A stretch of DNA of 64,000 nt from the NCBI GenBank assembly GCA_029259655.1, contig JAJDET010000163.1:24558-88557 (forward strand), written 5' to 3'. The position numbers were made by a program, and so were the translations under genes. Shown piece after piece: positions 7,987-15,508 of the stretch; the first letter of the stretch is position 1; each line of letters opens with the position of its first letter. Below the pieces are notes generated by a model. That model was not told where the DNA came from, did no database searches, and saw only the letters and a list, made by a program, of their open reading frames with translations. This stretch comes from Planctomycetota bacterium (GTDB lineage Bacteria > Planctomycetota > UBA1135 > GCA-002686595).

Positions 7987-10103
7987 GCCCGACCAAGACG
8001 AAGACGCGAAGTAACGGCAAGGCTCCTGCGGGTGAAGGAAAGAAGACCATCCGGTCGGGCAAGACGACGTTCCGCCCCCGGGCACGGCTGCTAAGGATCC
8101 TCGGGGAAGAGCTGATAAGCGACGACGTGGTTGCCATCACCGAGCTTGTGAAGAACGCCCACGATGCGGACGCCACCCAGGTCACGTTGAGCTTCGAGGG
8201 AGTGACCCAGCCCGCCGGGAGAATCGTCGTCGAGGACGACGGCGATGGAATGGACCTCGACACGCTCCTGCATCGCTGGATGGAACCTGCCAGCTCGGAG
8301 AAGGGAAGCGGGCGCAGGCGGAGGACTCGCAAGGGGCGGAGAATGCTTGGAGAGAAGGGGGTCGGCCGCTTCGCCGTCGACAAGCTCGCTGCCAATCTCG
8401 AGCTCGTCACACGGCCGCGGCGCCAGAAGGATGAACTGCGGGCCCGTTTCGACTGGGAGGAGTACTCCGACGATTCCAGGATGCTCTCGGACATCCAGAG
8501 CCCATGGGAGTTCCGCAAGCCCCAGACGATCAACAAGAGTGGAACGGCGCTGATCATGTCTTCCCTTCGCGGGGAGTGGACCGAGCGGTCGTTCCGGAGG
8601 CTTTGCACACGCCTGTCGCGACTCATTCCTCCTCAGACCAGGGATGACTCCTTCCGCATCGAGGTTCGCTCCGATGAGTTCCCCGACTACTCGGGCACGG
8701 TCGGCGACGGATTCCTCGAGCGTTCTCCGTATCACGTGGAGGCCTGCTTCGATGGTGAACGGTCGATCCTGGTCAAGCTGAACGGGCGGTCCGTGACCAC
8801 GGTTCCCTGGAACGGGCAAGAAGAACTCCGGTGTGGCCCCGTCTGGATCCGATTCCACGCCTTTGATCTGGAGACGGAATCACTCGCCCGTATCGGTTCA
8901 CGAATGGAGGTCCGCGCCTGGCTTCGTCACTGGTCCGGCGTAAGCACCTACCGTGACGGCTTCCGGATCTGGCCCTACGGCGAGCCTCACGACGACTGGC
9001 TCCGGCTGGATCAGAGGCGTGTCAACAATCCGGTCGTTCGCCTCAGCAACAACCAGATCGTCGGTTTCGTTCACCTCACGGCTGATGGGAACCCACAGCT
9101 ACGCGATCAGACCAACCGCGAAGGGCTGATCAGCAATGAGGCCTTCGAGCACCTCAGACGGCTCGTGCTGTTTGTCCTCCAGATCCTAGAGGCAGAACGC
9201 CAGACAATCCGCCACCCTGCCCGGAGAGAAAGACGCAAGCCGGGGCGGGTCAAGCTGAACGGAAGGCACCCCATCGCCCTGGAGATCGAGGAGCTCGCGG
9301 CTCAGGCGAACGGTCGCCTGTCGGGACGAATGAAGGCTCTTGCGAAGCGAGCGCACGACCATGCCGAGCGAGAGGCGGCAAGCGACCGCCACGTTGTCGA
9401 GGGGCTCGTGGAACTTGCCGCGGCCGGACAGGCGCTCACCGGGATTCACACCACGATCGAGCCGGTGATCGAAGCCATGGGCGAACGCATCGGTTCCATT
9501 CGCACGATGGCGCGAGGGCGAAAGGAGCTGTCCGCTGCGGTCAGGTCACTCGAGTCGGAACTGGTCACTCTCAAGTCGCGCCTGTCTCTCGTCGAGCCCA
9601 TGTCCGAGGTGGTCACCAAGCGGCGGTACTCGATGGACATCGCCAGGGAACTGAGGAGCTTCCTCGCGATGATCGAGCCCCTTCTCGATGCTCAGGGAGT
9701 CCAGATGGAGATCGAGGTTCCCGAGGATGGGCTGCTTCGATCGTCGATGCGACCCCAGACCTTCCACCGCTTTCTTCACGTCTTGACGGCGAACTCGATC
9801 GACTGGCTGGGAGGAACTGACCGCCAGTCTCGCATCAAGGTCCAGCTGGAAGCCAAGGACAGGTCCGCCGAGATCGTGTTCGCGGACAATGGCCCTGGCA
9901 TTCCGGGCGAGGTTGCCGACCAGATCTTCGAGCCCCACATGTCCCTCAAGGAGGGGGGCAAGGGAATGGGCCTAACGATAGCCTCCAGCATCCTGGAGCA
10001 GCATGGAGGAGCGATCTCGCTCCTGCGCGATGGCAGGCGCAAGGGTGCTGCCTTCAGGGTCTCGCTTCCCTTGCGAGGCGGCAAGTCGCAGAAGAGACCC
10101 TGA
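7983..10103 (+). CDS. MORC/HSP90-like ATPase with second C-terminal histidine-kinase-type GHKL domain
   Basis: A 706-residue protein with two GHKL ATP-binding folds. The N-terminal one is HSP90/MutL/MORC-like: ELVKNAHDADAT (N-box, E54 and N58), EDDGDGM (84-90) and GEKGVGRFAVDKL from 123. The C-terminal one is histidine-kinase-like: NSIDW near 604, DNGPGIP from 635 and GKGMGLT from 659. No phospho-accepting His box is evident, so kinase activity is doubtful. The basic N-terminal 35 residues suggest nucleic-acid contact. MORC-type ATPases in restriction-modification neighbourhoods are an established association and are thought to form ATP-dependent DNA clamps. The start at 7983 (ATGA overlap with the methyltransferase stop) is preferred to upstream starts that would overlap by about 90 bp. 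Confidence 0.88.
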   Translation: MSPTKTKTRSNGKAPAGEGKKTIRSGKTTFRPRARLLRILGEELISDDVVAITELVKNAHDADATQVTLSFEGVTQPAGRIVVEDDGDGMDLDTLLHRWMEPASSEKGSGRRRRTRKGRRMLGEKGVGRFAVDKLAANLELVTRPRRQKDELRARFDWEEYSDDSRMLSDIQSPWEFRKPQTINKSGTALIMSSLRGEWTERSFRRLCTRLSRLIPPQTRDDSFRIEVRSDEFPDYSGTVGDGFLERSPYHVEACFDGERSILVKLNGRSVTTVPWNGQEELRCGPVWIRFHAFDLETESLARIGSRMEVRAWLRHWSGVSTYRDGFRIWPYGEPHDDWLRLDQRRVNNPVVRLSNNQIVGFVHLTADGNPQLRDQTNREGLISNEAFEHLRRLVLFVLQILEAERQTIRHPARRERRKPGRVKLNGRHPIALEIEELAAQANGRLSGRMKALAKRAHDHAEREAASDRHVVEGLVELAAAGQALTGIHTTIEPVIEAMGERIGSIRTMARGRKELSAAVRSLESELVTLKSRLSLVEPMSEVVTKRRYSMDIARELRSFLAMIEPLLDAQGVQMEIEVPEDGLLRSSMRPQTFHRFLHVLTANSIDWLGGTDRQSRIKVQLEAKDRSAEIVFADNGPGIPGEVADQIFEPHMSLKEGGKGMGLTIASSILEQHGGAISLLRDGRRKGAAFRVSLPLRGGKSQKRP

Positions 10104-10182
10104 GTTGCGTCGCGGGGCCTGAACTGTCCACGGTGCGTGCGCGTCCGACCTGATAACCTCATCCGCTCCCGGAGCAAGGGAG

Positions 10183-11790
10183 TTGACACGCACCAGGTCT
10201 CAGGTTGTTGCGAGGAAGATCGAACGGCTCCGTACAGGTGCAAGGCCGCGGGTCCTGGACATCTTCTCGGGCTGTGGTGGCCTCAGTCTGGGTTTCGTCA
10301 CCGCGGGCTGCGAGTCCGTGGGGGGAATCGAGGCAGATACAGATGCCGCACGGTCGTTTGCCTTCAATCTGCACCGAGATGACCCGGAAGGGCACTCGGC
10401 AACCCGCCACGCCGAGGAGACAACGGCCAGGCTGCTTGCGGGCATGACAGGGGACCCGGTCGAGACCGCCGTCGACCTGGTCGTCGGCGGTCCTCCGTGC
10501 CCCACCTTCTCGCGGATCGGGAAGGCCAAGATCAACAGCCTCAAGCAGCTGGGCTTCTTCGAGAACGATCAGCGCGGAGAGCTGTACGAACGGTTCATCG
10601 ATCATGTCGAGGAACTGCAGCCGCTCGCCGTGTTGATGGAGAATGTCCCGGAGTTCCTCAATCATGGAAAGGAGAACTTCGGTTTCCTCGCCGCGAGGAG
10701 ATTGCACGAGATGGGATACGTTCCGGCCTACTCGCTCCTCAATGCCGCGGCGTACGGTGTCCCGCAGTGGCGCGAGCGTTTTTTCCTCTTGGCTCTTCAC
10801 GAGGAGCTTGGGATCGCGAATCCAGGGTTTCCCCTTCCGCGCTTCGACACCTCGTCTATGCCCGCAGGTATGGACATCAACAGGAAGGCCGCACTGAGCC
10901 GGGTCAACACACGTGATTCCCCCGGGCAGGGCCAGATGTTCAAGAGCAACAACTGGTGGCTTCCCTCGCCTCGAGCCGAGTCCATCCTGCCGACTCCAGT
11001 GACGGCCAAGGACGCGCTCGGGGACCTCCCCGAATACCGTCAAAATCGCGAGCCGATGTTCACCAGGACCAACCGTTACTGGGAATCGACCGGCAGCGTT
11101 TCTTACACCCGGAAAGCTGATAGCGCCTACGCGAGGCTGATGCGCAACTGGCCTGGGCTCAAGGTGGTTGATGGCATACCCGCACACCATCACCTCACGC
11201 GGCACACGACGTTCGAGTCGGGACGGGACGTCAACATCTTCCGCCTGATGGAACCTGGCGACGAGTTTCCCAGAGCGCTCCAGATCGCGGAGGAGAACTA
11301 CGCAAGACTCTGCCAGGCCAAGGCCCGAGAGCGGGGACAGAACCTGCAAGCGGAGGAGCTTCAGGCGATCAGGAAGGCCTGCGTGCCCCCCTATGACGAC
11401 TCAAAGTTCCCTAACAAGTGGTGGAAGCTCCGCCCCGACGAGCCTGTCAGGACCTTGACGGCCCACCTCTGCAAGGACTCGTACAGCCACATTCACTACG
11501 ACAGCGACCAGGCGAGGATGATCACGGTTCAAGAGGCTGCGCGGCTACAGTCCTTCCCCGATTCCTTCGTTTTCCGTTCGAGCATGAACGGAGCATTCAG
11601 ACAGATCGGCAACAGCGTTCCGCCACTCCTTGCCTGGAACATCGCTGCATACCTGCTTCAGCAGATCCGGGAGTCCACGGCAGTTCGACTCGAGGTCCTG
11701 CATCCCCAGCTAGGCCATCTGAAACACGCCGAAGATGCGGGAACGCTATCGGGTCAGGACGAACTCAGAACGAGTCCCCTATCGAGGTAA
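10183..11790 (+). CDS. DNA cytosine-5 methyltransferase (second of the locus)
   Basis: A 535-residue C5 methyltransferase, longer than the common 330-420. Motif I is LDIFSGCGGLSLGF (from residue 25), motif IV GGPPCPTFS with catalytic C106, motif VI LMENVPEF, motif VIII QWRERFF and motif X QIGNSVPP. Motif IV has Pro where most family members have Gln (PPCQ). The start is a TTG with AGGGAG immediately before it; a slightly later start is possible. The large block between motifs VIII and IX (roughly residues 220-430) is the target-recognition region. It is distinct in sequence from the methyltransferase half of the upstream fusion, so the two should have different targets or strands. It ends 2 bp from the convergent nuclease gene. 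Confidence 0.92.
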   Translation: MTRTRSQVVARKIERLRTGARPRVLDIFSGCGGLSLGFVTAGCESVGGIEADTDAARSFAFNLHRDDPEGHSATRHAEETTARLLAGMTGDPVETAVDLVVGGPPCPTFSRIGKAKINSLKQLGFFENDQRGELYERFIDHVEELQPLAVLMENVPEFLNHGKENFGFLAARRLHEMGYVPAYSLLNAAAYGVPQWRERFFLLALHEELGIANPGFPLPRFDTSSMPAGMDINRKAALSRVNTRDSPGQGQMFKSNNWWLPSPRAESILPTPVTAKDALGDLPEYRQNREPMFTRTNRYWESTGSVSYTRKADSAYARLMRNWPGLKVVDGIPAHHHLTRHTTFESGRDVNIFRLMEPGDEFPRALQIAEENYARLCQAKARERGQNLQAEELQAIRKACVPPYDDSKFPNKWWKLRPDEPVRTLTAHLCKDSYSHIHYDSDQARMITVQEAARLQSFPDSFVFRSSMNGAFRQIGNSVPPLLAWNIAAYLLQQIRESTAVRLEVLHPQLGHLKHAEDAGTLSGQDELRTSPLSR

Positions 11791-11792
11791 CG

Positions 11793-12950
11793 TCAATCGA
11801 CAGGAAACCGAGCTTCCAGCCAGGGCCTGATCGCTGATTCTAGCCGGAGGTGGGGAGGCAGCAACCCGATCACGTCGACCCCGGAGAGGATCACAACGGG
11901 GTGCCCATCGTCGGAGACTTCTTTGTATGCCTGATTGTGAACGTAGCTCGTCGTCACCAAGACCCCAAACTGTCTATGGCGTAGCCTCGAGATCAGCCGA
12001 GACATGTCTTTGACTCCGACACTTGTCTTTCCTGGCTTGTAACACTTCGCCTCAATTGCAAACTCAACCGAAATAGAACTCGGCGCCGGACCAATCCTGT
12101 AGAGCCCCACGCCGTCACGTCCACCGTCTCGCCATGGCCTGGTCAGATCAATACTGATCACGTTTTCGTCCATCTGCTCGACTAGCCACTTCGCGAAGTG
12201 TTCGAACTTGTGCGCGACCGCCTTGGGGAAATGAGAGTGGATGGCTTCGAGCGTTTTCGCGTGGGTCGGGTTGTCCGGCAATTGCTGGTCCTTTGACCGC
12301 AGGCGGGTCACCGGCGCAGCACTTAACGGCCGGACCTCTCCGGTCTTCACCCACCCTTTCCAGGCCTCGGGGACTCGGCCATGGGTACTCGATTTCCCCC
12401 TCCCGAGAGAGTCGATCCACTCCCGAGGGATAGTCAACTCGTCCAAGATCGCGAAAGTGGCGCGGTAGTTCTGGAATCGCTGTCCCCGATGGGATCTCCA
12501 GATCGCAACAAGGTCGAGCGGAACCGCAAGTCCACGAAAGTGCGTATCTCGCCCGCGAGGTCCCTTCGAGAACACAAGAGTGGGCATTACTTGACTCCTG
12601 TTTTCTTCTTGCGCAGACGCGAAGGTGTCTCGTAGCCACCGGTTTCCGGGCACATCGTGCAGGTCGTTTCCCGGCTTCCGATTATCTCCAAAGTAGACGA
12701 CATGGCCTGTCGTCTCATCTATCCGGTCCGGCCACTCGGCTTGGATGAAGTCAGAGTAGATGACCATGAATGGACTCGACTCGATCTTGCCGCGCCACCT
12801 GAATCCTGCCTCGGCCCTCACTCCGAGGAGCGGGCTGAACGGGTCGCGGTGGTGCATTTGCCGTGGCCCCTTCTTCGCCTTCCCCCTGTAGATGGCGTCG
12901 ACACGAAGGTCGGCTGTGGTGAGTTCTTCGTACTCGAAGGTCGCCGTCAT
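11793..12950 (-). CDS. AspBHI-like modification-dependent restriction endonuclease
   Basis: A 385-residue protein in two halves. The N-terminal half (about 1-170) has the features of the AspBHI N-terminal domain family: LTTADLRVDAIYRG near the start and HVVYFGDNRKPG at 83-94. In AspBHI this half is SRA-like and binds 5-methylcytosine. The C-terminal half (about 235-385) is an Mrr-type PD-(D/E)XK nuclease with D279 in GGRDGVG and E300-A-K302 in IEAKCY, followed by QFGVLVTTSYV. Type IV enzymes of this kind cut modified DNA and have no cognate methyltransferase. Its convergent position, 2 bp from a cytosine methyltransferase, is odd and is discussed in the findings. Family assignment of the N-terminal half is from recall of its signature. 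Confidence 0.82.
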   Translation of the reverse strand: MTATFEYEELTTADLRVDAIYRGKAKKGPRQMHHRDPFSPLLGVRAEAGFRWRGKIESSPFMVIYSDFIQAEWPDRIDETTGHVVYFGDNRKPGNDLHDVPGNRWLRDTFASAQEENRSQVMPTLVFSKGPRGRDTHFRGLAVPLDLVAIWRSHRGQRFQNYRATFAILDELTIPREWIDSLGRGKSSTHGRVPEAWKGWVKTGEVRPLSAAPVTRLRSKDQQLPDNPTHAKTLEAIHSHFPKAVAHKFEHFAKWLVEQMDENVISIDLTRPWRDGGRDGVGLYRIGPAPSSISVEFAIEAKCYKPGKTSVGVKDMSRLISRLRHRQFGVLVTTSYVHNQAYKEVSDDGHPVVILSGVDVIGLLPPHLRLESAIRPWLEARFPVD

Positions 12951-13013
12951 TGGTCAAGACGCTTGTTTACCGAGCTGTTCACGCAGTGCCGTGGTGCGAA
13001 AACGTCCCAGCAA

Positions 13014-13090
13014 TGGCGCGCCCGGCGGGACTCGAACCCACGACCCCCGGTTTAGGAAACCGGTGCTCTATCCTGCTGAGCTACGGGCGC
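13014..13090 (-). tRNA. tRNA-Arg (anticodon CCT)
   Basis: The reverse complement folds as a 77-nt cloverleaf: acceptor stem GCGCCCG/CGGGCGC, D-arm GCTC...GAGC, anticodon stem CCGGT/ACCGG around loop TTCCTAA (anticodon CCT, reading AGG), and a T-arm with GGGTTCGAGTCCC. A discriminator G is followed by an encoded CCA (13014-13016 on the plus strand read tgg). It lies between the defence block and the island with a tyrosine recombinase, and tRNA genes are common integration sites. I did not find a second copy of its 3' end in the window. Confidence 0.95.
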
Positions 13091-13254
13091 TCGAACCAGC
13101 AGGGTAGCGTCGGCCCTCCCGGGCCACCAGTTGGGCACCAGGGCCGGTCTGGCCTCGCGACGGGGCCGCTGAGAGATCGGTTGGGACTTGCCCCCGCTCG
13201 GTGATGCCGGCCTTCGAGGCCAGGCCCCTGGGTGGGCCGCGCTAGAATGCGTCC

Positions 13255-13407
13255 ATGGACGCTGGCCTCTCACTGGAAACATCTCCCGCCGATGACGGTG
13301 TGGATGTCACCTTGATTCGCTGGATGCTCTCCCTGACTCCGCTGGAGAGGCTCGAGGTCCTGCAGAAGCACGTCGAGGCTGTGGAAGCGCTGAGGGAGAC
13401 TGCCTGA
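13255..13407 (+). CDS. Small protein upstream of nucleotidyltransferase
   Basis: A 50-residue ORF starting at an ATG 7 nt after a TAGAAT hexamer (13243-13248) and ending 4 bp before the nucleotidyltransferase. The core reads VDVTLIRWMLSLTP followed by a helix with LEVLQKHVEAVEALRE. From memory, short proteins with this LIRWMLSLTP pattern recur in front of MNT-type nucleotidyltransferases, so it may be the partner of a two-gene module. It is acidic and helical with no obvious DNA-binding motif. Function unknown. Confidence 0.68.
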   Translation: MDAGLSLETSPADDGVDVTLIRWMLSLTPLERLEVLQKHVEAVEALRETA

Positions 13408-13411
13408 CCCA

Positions 13412-13894
13412 GTGGACTTCCGGCAGATCCTCGAAGCACTCACGGAAGCCGAGGTGGAATTCGTCGTCGTGGGCGGAGTCAGCGCTGTGCTTCAAGGAGT
13501 GCCGACGACGACCTTCGATCTCGACATCGTTCCCTCGCAGAGCGAGCAGAACAGGAAACGACTCTGTCGCGTGCTCGAGCACCTCGAGGCTTGCTACCGG
13601 GAGCACCTGCCGAAGAAGAGGATCGTGCCCAGTGAGGACGACCTGGCGGCGGGAGGCCACATGCTGCTGATGACGACCGCCGGTGCGCTGGACGTGCTCG
13701 GAACGGTGACCGGCGGCCTGGGCTACGAAGCGCTCGTGACCCGAAGTCACCCGATGAACCTGGAGGAGAACACGAGCATCCTGGTCCTCGACCTCGCTGC
13801 CATCATCGAGCTCAAGGAACGCACGGGAAGGGAGAAGGATCTTGCCCAGCTGCCTCTGCTGCGCCGCACGCTGCGGGAGCGCGAGAAGCCCTGA
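13412..13894 (+). CDS. MNT-like nucleotidyltransferase
   Basis: A 160-residue protein starting at GTG. It has the polymerase-beta-type nucleotidyltransferase core GGVSAVLQGVPTTTFDLDI (residues 21-39), with metal-binding D36 and D38 and a third acidic position plausible in the following strands. The C-terminal half is helical (LDLAAIIELKERTGREKDL) as in stand-alone minimal nucleotidyltransferases. Such proteins are found as toxin-antitoxin components that transfer nucleotides to RNA or protein, or as orphans. Together with the 50-residue ORF just upstream it forms a probable two-gene unit. Confidence 0.8.
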   Translation: MDFRQILEALTEAEVEFVVVGGVSAVLQGVPTTTFDLDIVPSQSEQNRKRLCRVLEHLEACYREHLPKKRIVPSEDDLAAGGHMLLMTTAGALDVLGTVTGGLGYEALVTRSHPMNLEENTSILVLDLAAIIELKERTGREKDLAQLPLLRRTLREREKP

Positions 13895-13902
13895 CCGGTC
13901 GG

Positions 13903-13951
13903 CGTCGGGGAGGGGGTAGGGGATCCCCATCCGCGAGGCCTATCCCCGACG
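13903..13951. terminator. Hairpin between convergent genes
   Basis: Perfect 9-bp arms, CGTCGGGGA at 13903-13911 and TCCCCGACG at 13943-13951, enclose a second small palindrome, GGGGATCCCC, at 13919-13928. It sits between the nucleotidyltransferase stop and the stop of the leftward ATPase gene. There is no T-tract, so intrinsic termination is uncertain; it may be a structure that protects both 3' ends. Confidence 0.35.
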
Positions 13952-13993
13952 GTCATCGACTGGGACGGGCATGAACTGCGAGAACCACGTCGG

Positions 13994-15307
13994 TCACCAC
14001 TCTTCCGCAAGCAGCAGCTCCTCCATCCGAACGCCCCGGACCTGATCGGCCTCGAAGGGCTCCCTCGCCACGACGACCAGACGTGACTTCGGGAAGGTCC
14101 TGGGGAACCAGGCGAACTCGAGAGGACTGGCTCCGCCCCTCTTCACCTCGATCGACAGGTCGGGACGGACGACGAAGTCCACCTCGTGCTCCTTGCTGGA
14201 CCAGTAGTTCTGGAGCTCCGGAGTGTCCTCGCCGCGTAGCGCGGCCCTGCGGGAGACCTCCTGGGCGACGAGCCACTCGAGCCAGCGACCCTGGACCTGG
14301 GGCCGTAGCGCACGGAAGTCGTCGACGGTCCGCAGGCGCTCGCGGTCGAAGGCTACCGCGGCGAGCAGGTTGATCGGCGGGAACTTCGCGGGCTTGCGCC
14401 GGACGGAGACGCCGCGGTTGGCGTCCCAGGCGTGGGCGACTCCCAGACACATCAAGTCGGACAGGAGCTCGAGGTATCCCGCCGCGACCGTGTTGTTGGC
14501 GAGGCCCGCCTCGCGCGCCACGGCAGCCTGCCCGACCGCAGTGCCTCCGCGGCCGAGGACGACCTCCCACACGGCCAGCAGGCTGCTCCGATCTCGTCCG
14601 CTCGCGGCGCATTCGCCGAGCACCCAATCACGCACCATCTCGATCACGAACTCGGGAAGACGACCGTGCTCGGCGATCTCGGCCGCAGCCAGAGGACACC
14701 CACCGGACAGCAAGTAGGCCGGGAGGGCATCCGCACCCAGCCGGTCACCGCACACCCGCGAGAACTCCGCGAACGACAAGGGCGTGAACAGGAACGTCGT
14801 GCGATCCAGGCGGCCCTTGCGCCCCGGAAGTCGCTCGACACCACGACGCAGGTCGGTCGCCCGCGACCCCGTGGTCACGACGAGGACCTGCCGCAACTCT
14901 CCCGCATCGATCAGCCGCTTGAGTCCCCGCTCCCACTCACGGACTGCCGTGATCTCGTCCAGGAACAGGCGGCGCACGGGAGCCTCACTCCGGAACAGGG
15001 GTACGAGCCCGCGGATCGCCTGTACCAGAGCCTCCGAGTCCGCGATCTCGTCACCGTTCAGATAGAACGCCGTGCCCGGACCGAAGCGATCGACGGTGGC
15101 CCGGAGCTCTCCCTCGAGCCAGGTGCTCTTGCCGTACTGGCGAGGCCCCCGCACCAGCAGCACACCGGGCTCCTCGGGAAGCTCACGCAGACCGAAGTCG
15201 ATCTCGAACACGACCGGGGACTGGCCCAGACCCTCGAGGTGCGGGAAGAGCCCGTCGGCGTCGATACGGCCGGCCAGGAGATGCTCGTTGATCTGTCTAA
15301 CGTTCAC
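13994..15307 (-). CDS. AAA ATPase with C-terminal DUF4143 domain (copy 1)
   Basis: A 437-residue protein starting at GTG 15307. Walker A is GPRQYGKST (54-62) and Walker B RRLFLDEI (112-119); VVTTGSRATDL follows as sensor 1, and GRKGRLDRTTFLF, PLSFAEF is the usual AAA_14 segment. The C-terminus has EVDFVVRP and SIEVKRGG, the nuclease-like core of DUF4143. These P-loop ATPases are very common in accessory DNA and have no settled function; DNA-linked or toxin-antitoxin-like roles have been proposed. Two tandem near-palindromes overlap the start codon. Two further members lie at 19.9 and 22.9 kb with little sequence in common beyond the family motifs. Confidence 0.87.
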   Translation of the reverse strand: MNVRQINEHLLAGRIDADGLFPHLEGLGQSPVVFEIDFGLRELPEEPGVLLVRGPRQYGKSTWLEGELRATVDRFGPGTAFYLNGDEIADSEALVQAIRGLVPLFRSEAPVRRLFLDEITAVREWERGLKRLIDAGELRQVLVVTTGSRATDLRRGVERLPGRKGRLDRTTFLFTPLSFAEFSRVCGDRLGADALPAYLLSGGCPLAAAEIAEHGRLPEFVIEMVRDWVLGECAASGRDRSSLLAVWEVVLGRGGTAVGQAAVAREAGLANNTVAAGYLELLSDLMCLGVAHAWDANRGVSVRRKPAKFPPINLLAAVAFDRERLRTVDDFRALRPQVQGRWLEWLVAQEVSRRAALRGEDTPELQNYWSSKEHEVDFVVRPDLSIEVKRGGASPLEFAWFPRTFPKSRLVVVAREPFEADQVRGVRMEELLLAEEW

Positions 15308-15339
15308 GGCGTTAGTCTATCGAACGTTCAGGACGTTAG
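15297..15339 (-). promoter_or_regulatory. Tandem palindromic operator over the start of ATPase copy 1
   Basis: Two copies of one motif, 24 bp apart: CTAACG-N7-CGTTAG at 15297-15315 and CGAACG-N7-CGTTAG at 15321-15339. The inner 7 bases are also nearly the same (ttcacgg and ttcagga). The first copy covers the GTG start at 15307. This arrangement fits binding of a dimeric repressor, probably autoregulation. Whether the ATPase itself or another protein binds is unknown. Confidence 0.6.
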
Positions 15340-15465
15340 GTCAAGCCCCGGGCTCTCATGCCCCACCGCAACACGCTCTCGAGCGCTCGGGAGAGCACGA
15401 AGACAGCGCCGCCAAGAGAGTCGATGACCCGGGCCCGCAGTATCGTCGATCCCTCCAGCGATTGA

Positions 15466-15483
15466 CTTGATCCGTGGGTCAAG
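15466..15483 (+). promoter_or_regulatory. Operator/promoter of the AbiEi-like gene
   Basis: A near-perfect palindrome, CTTGATCC at 15466-15473 and GGGTCAAG at 15476-15483, is followed directly by a TATATT -10-like hexamer at 15487-15492. The ATG of the antitoxin gene is at 15509. AbiE systems are known to be repressed by their own AbiEi protein binding inverted repeats at the promoter, so this is the obvious candidate site. Confidence 0.5.
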
Positions 15484-15508
15484 GCGATATATTTAGTGAA
15501 GTAGAGCC

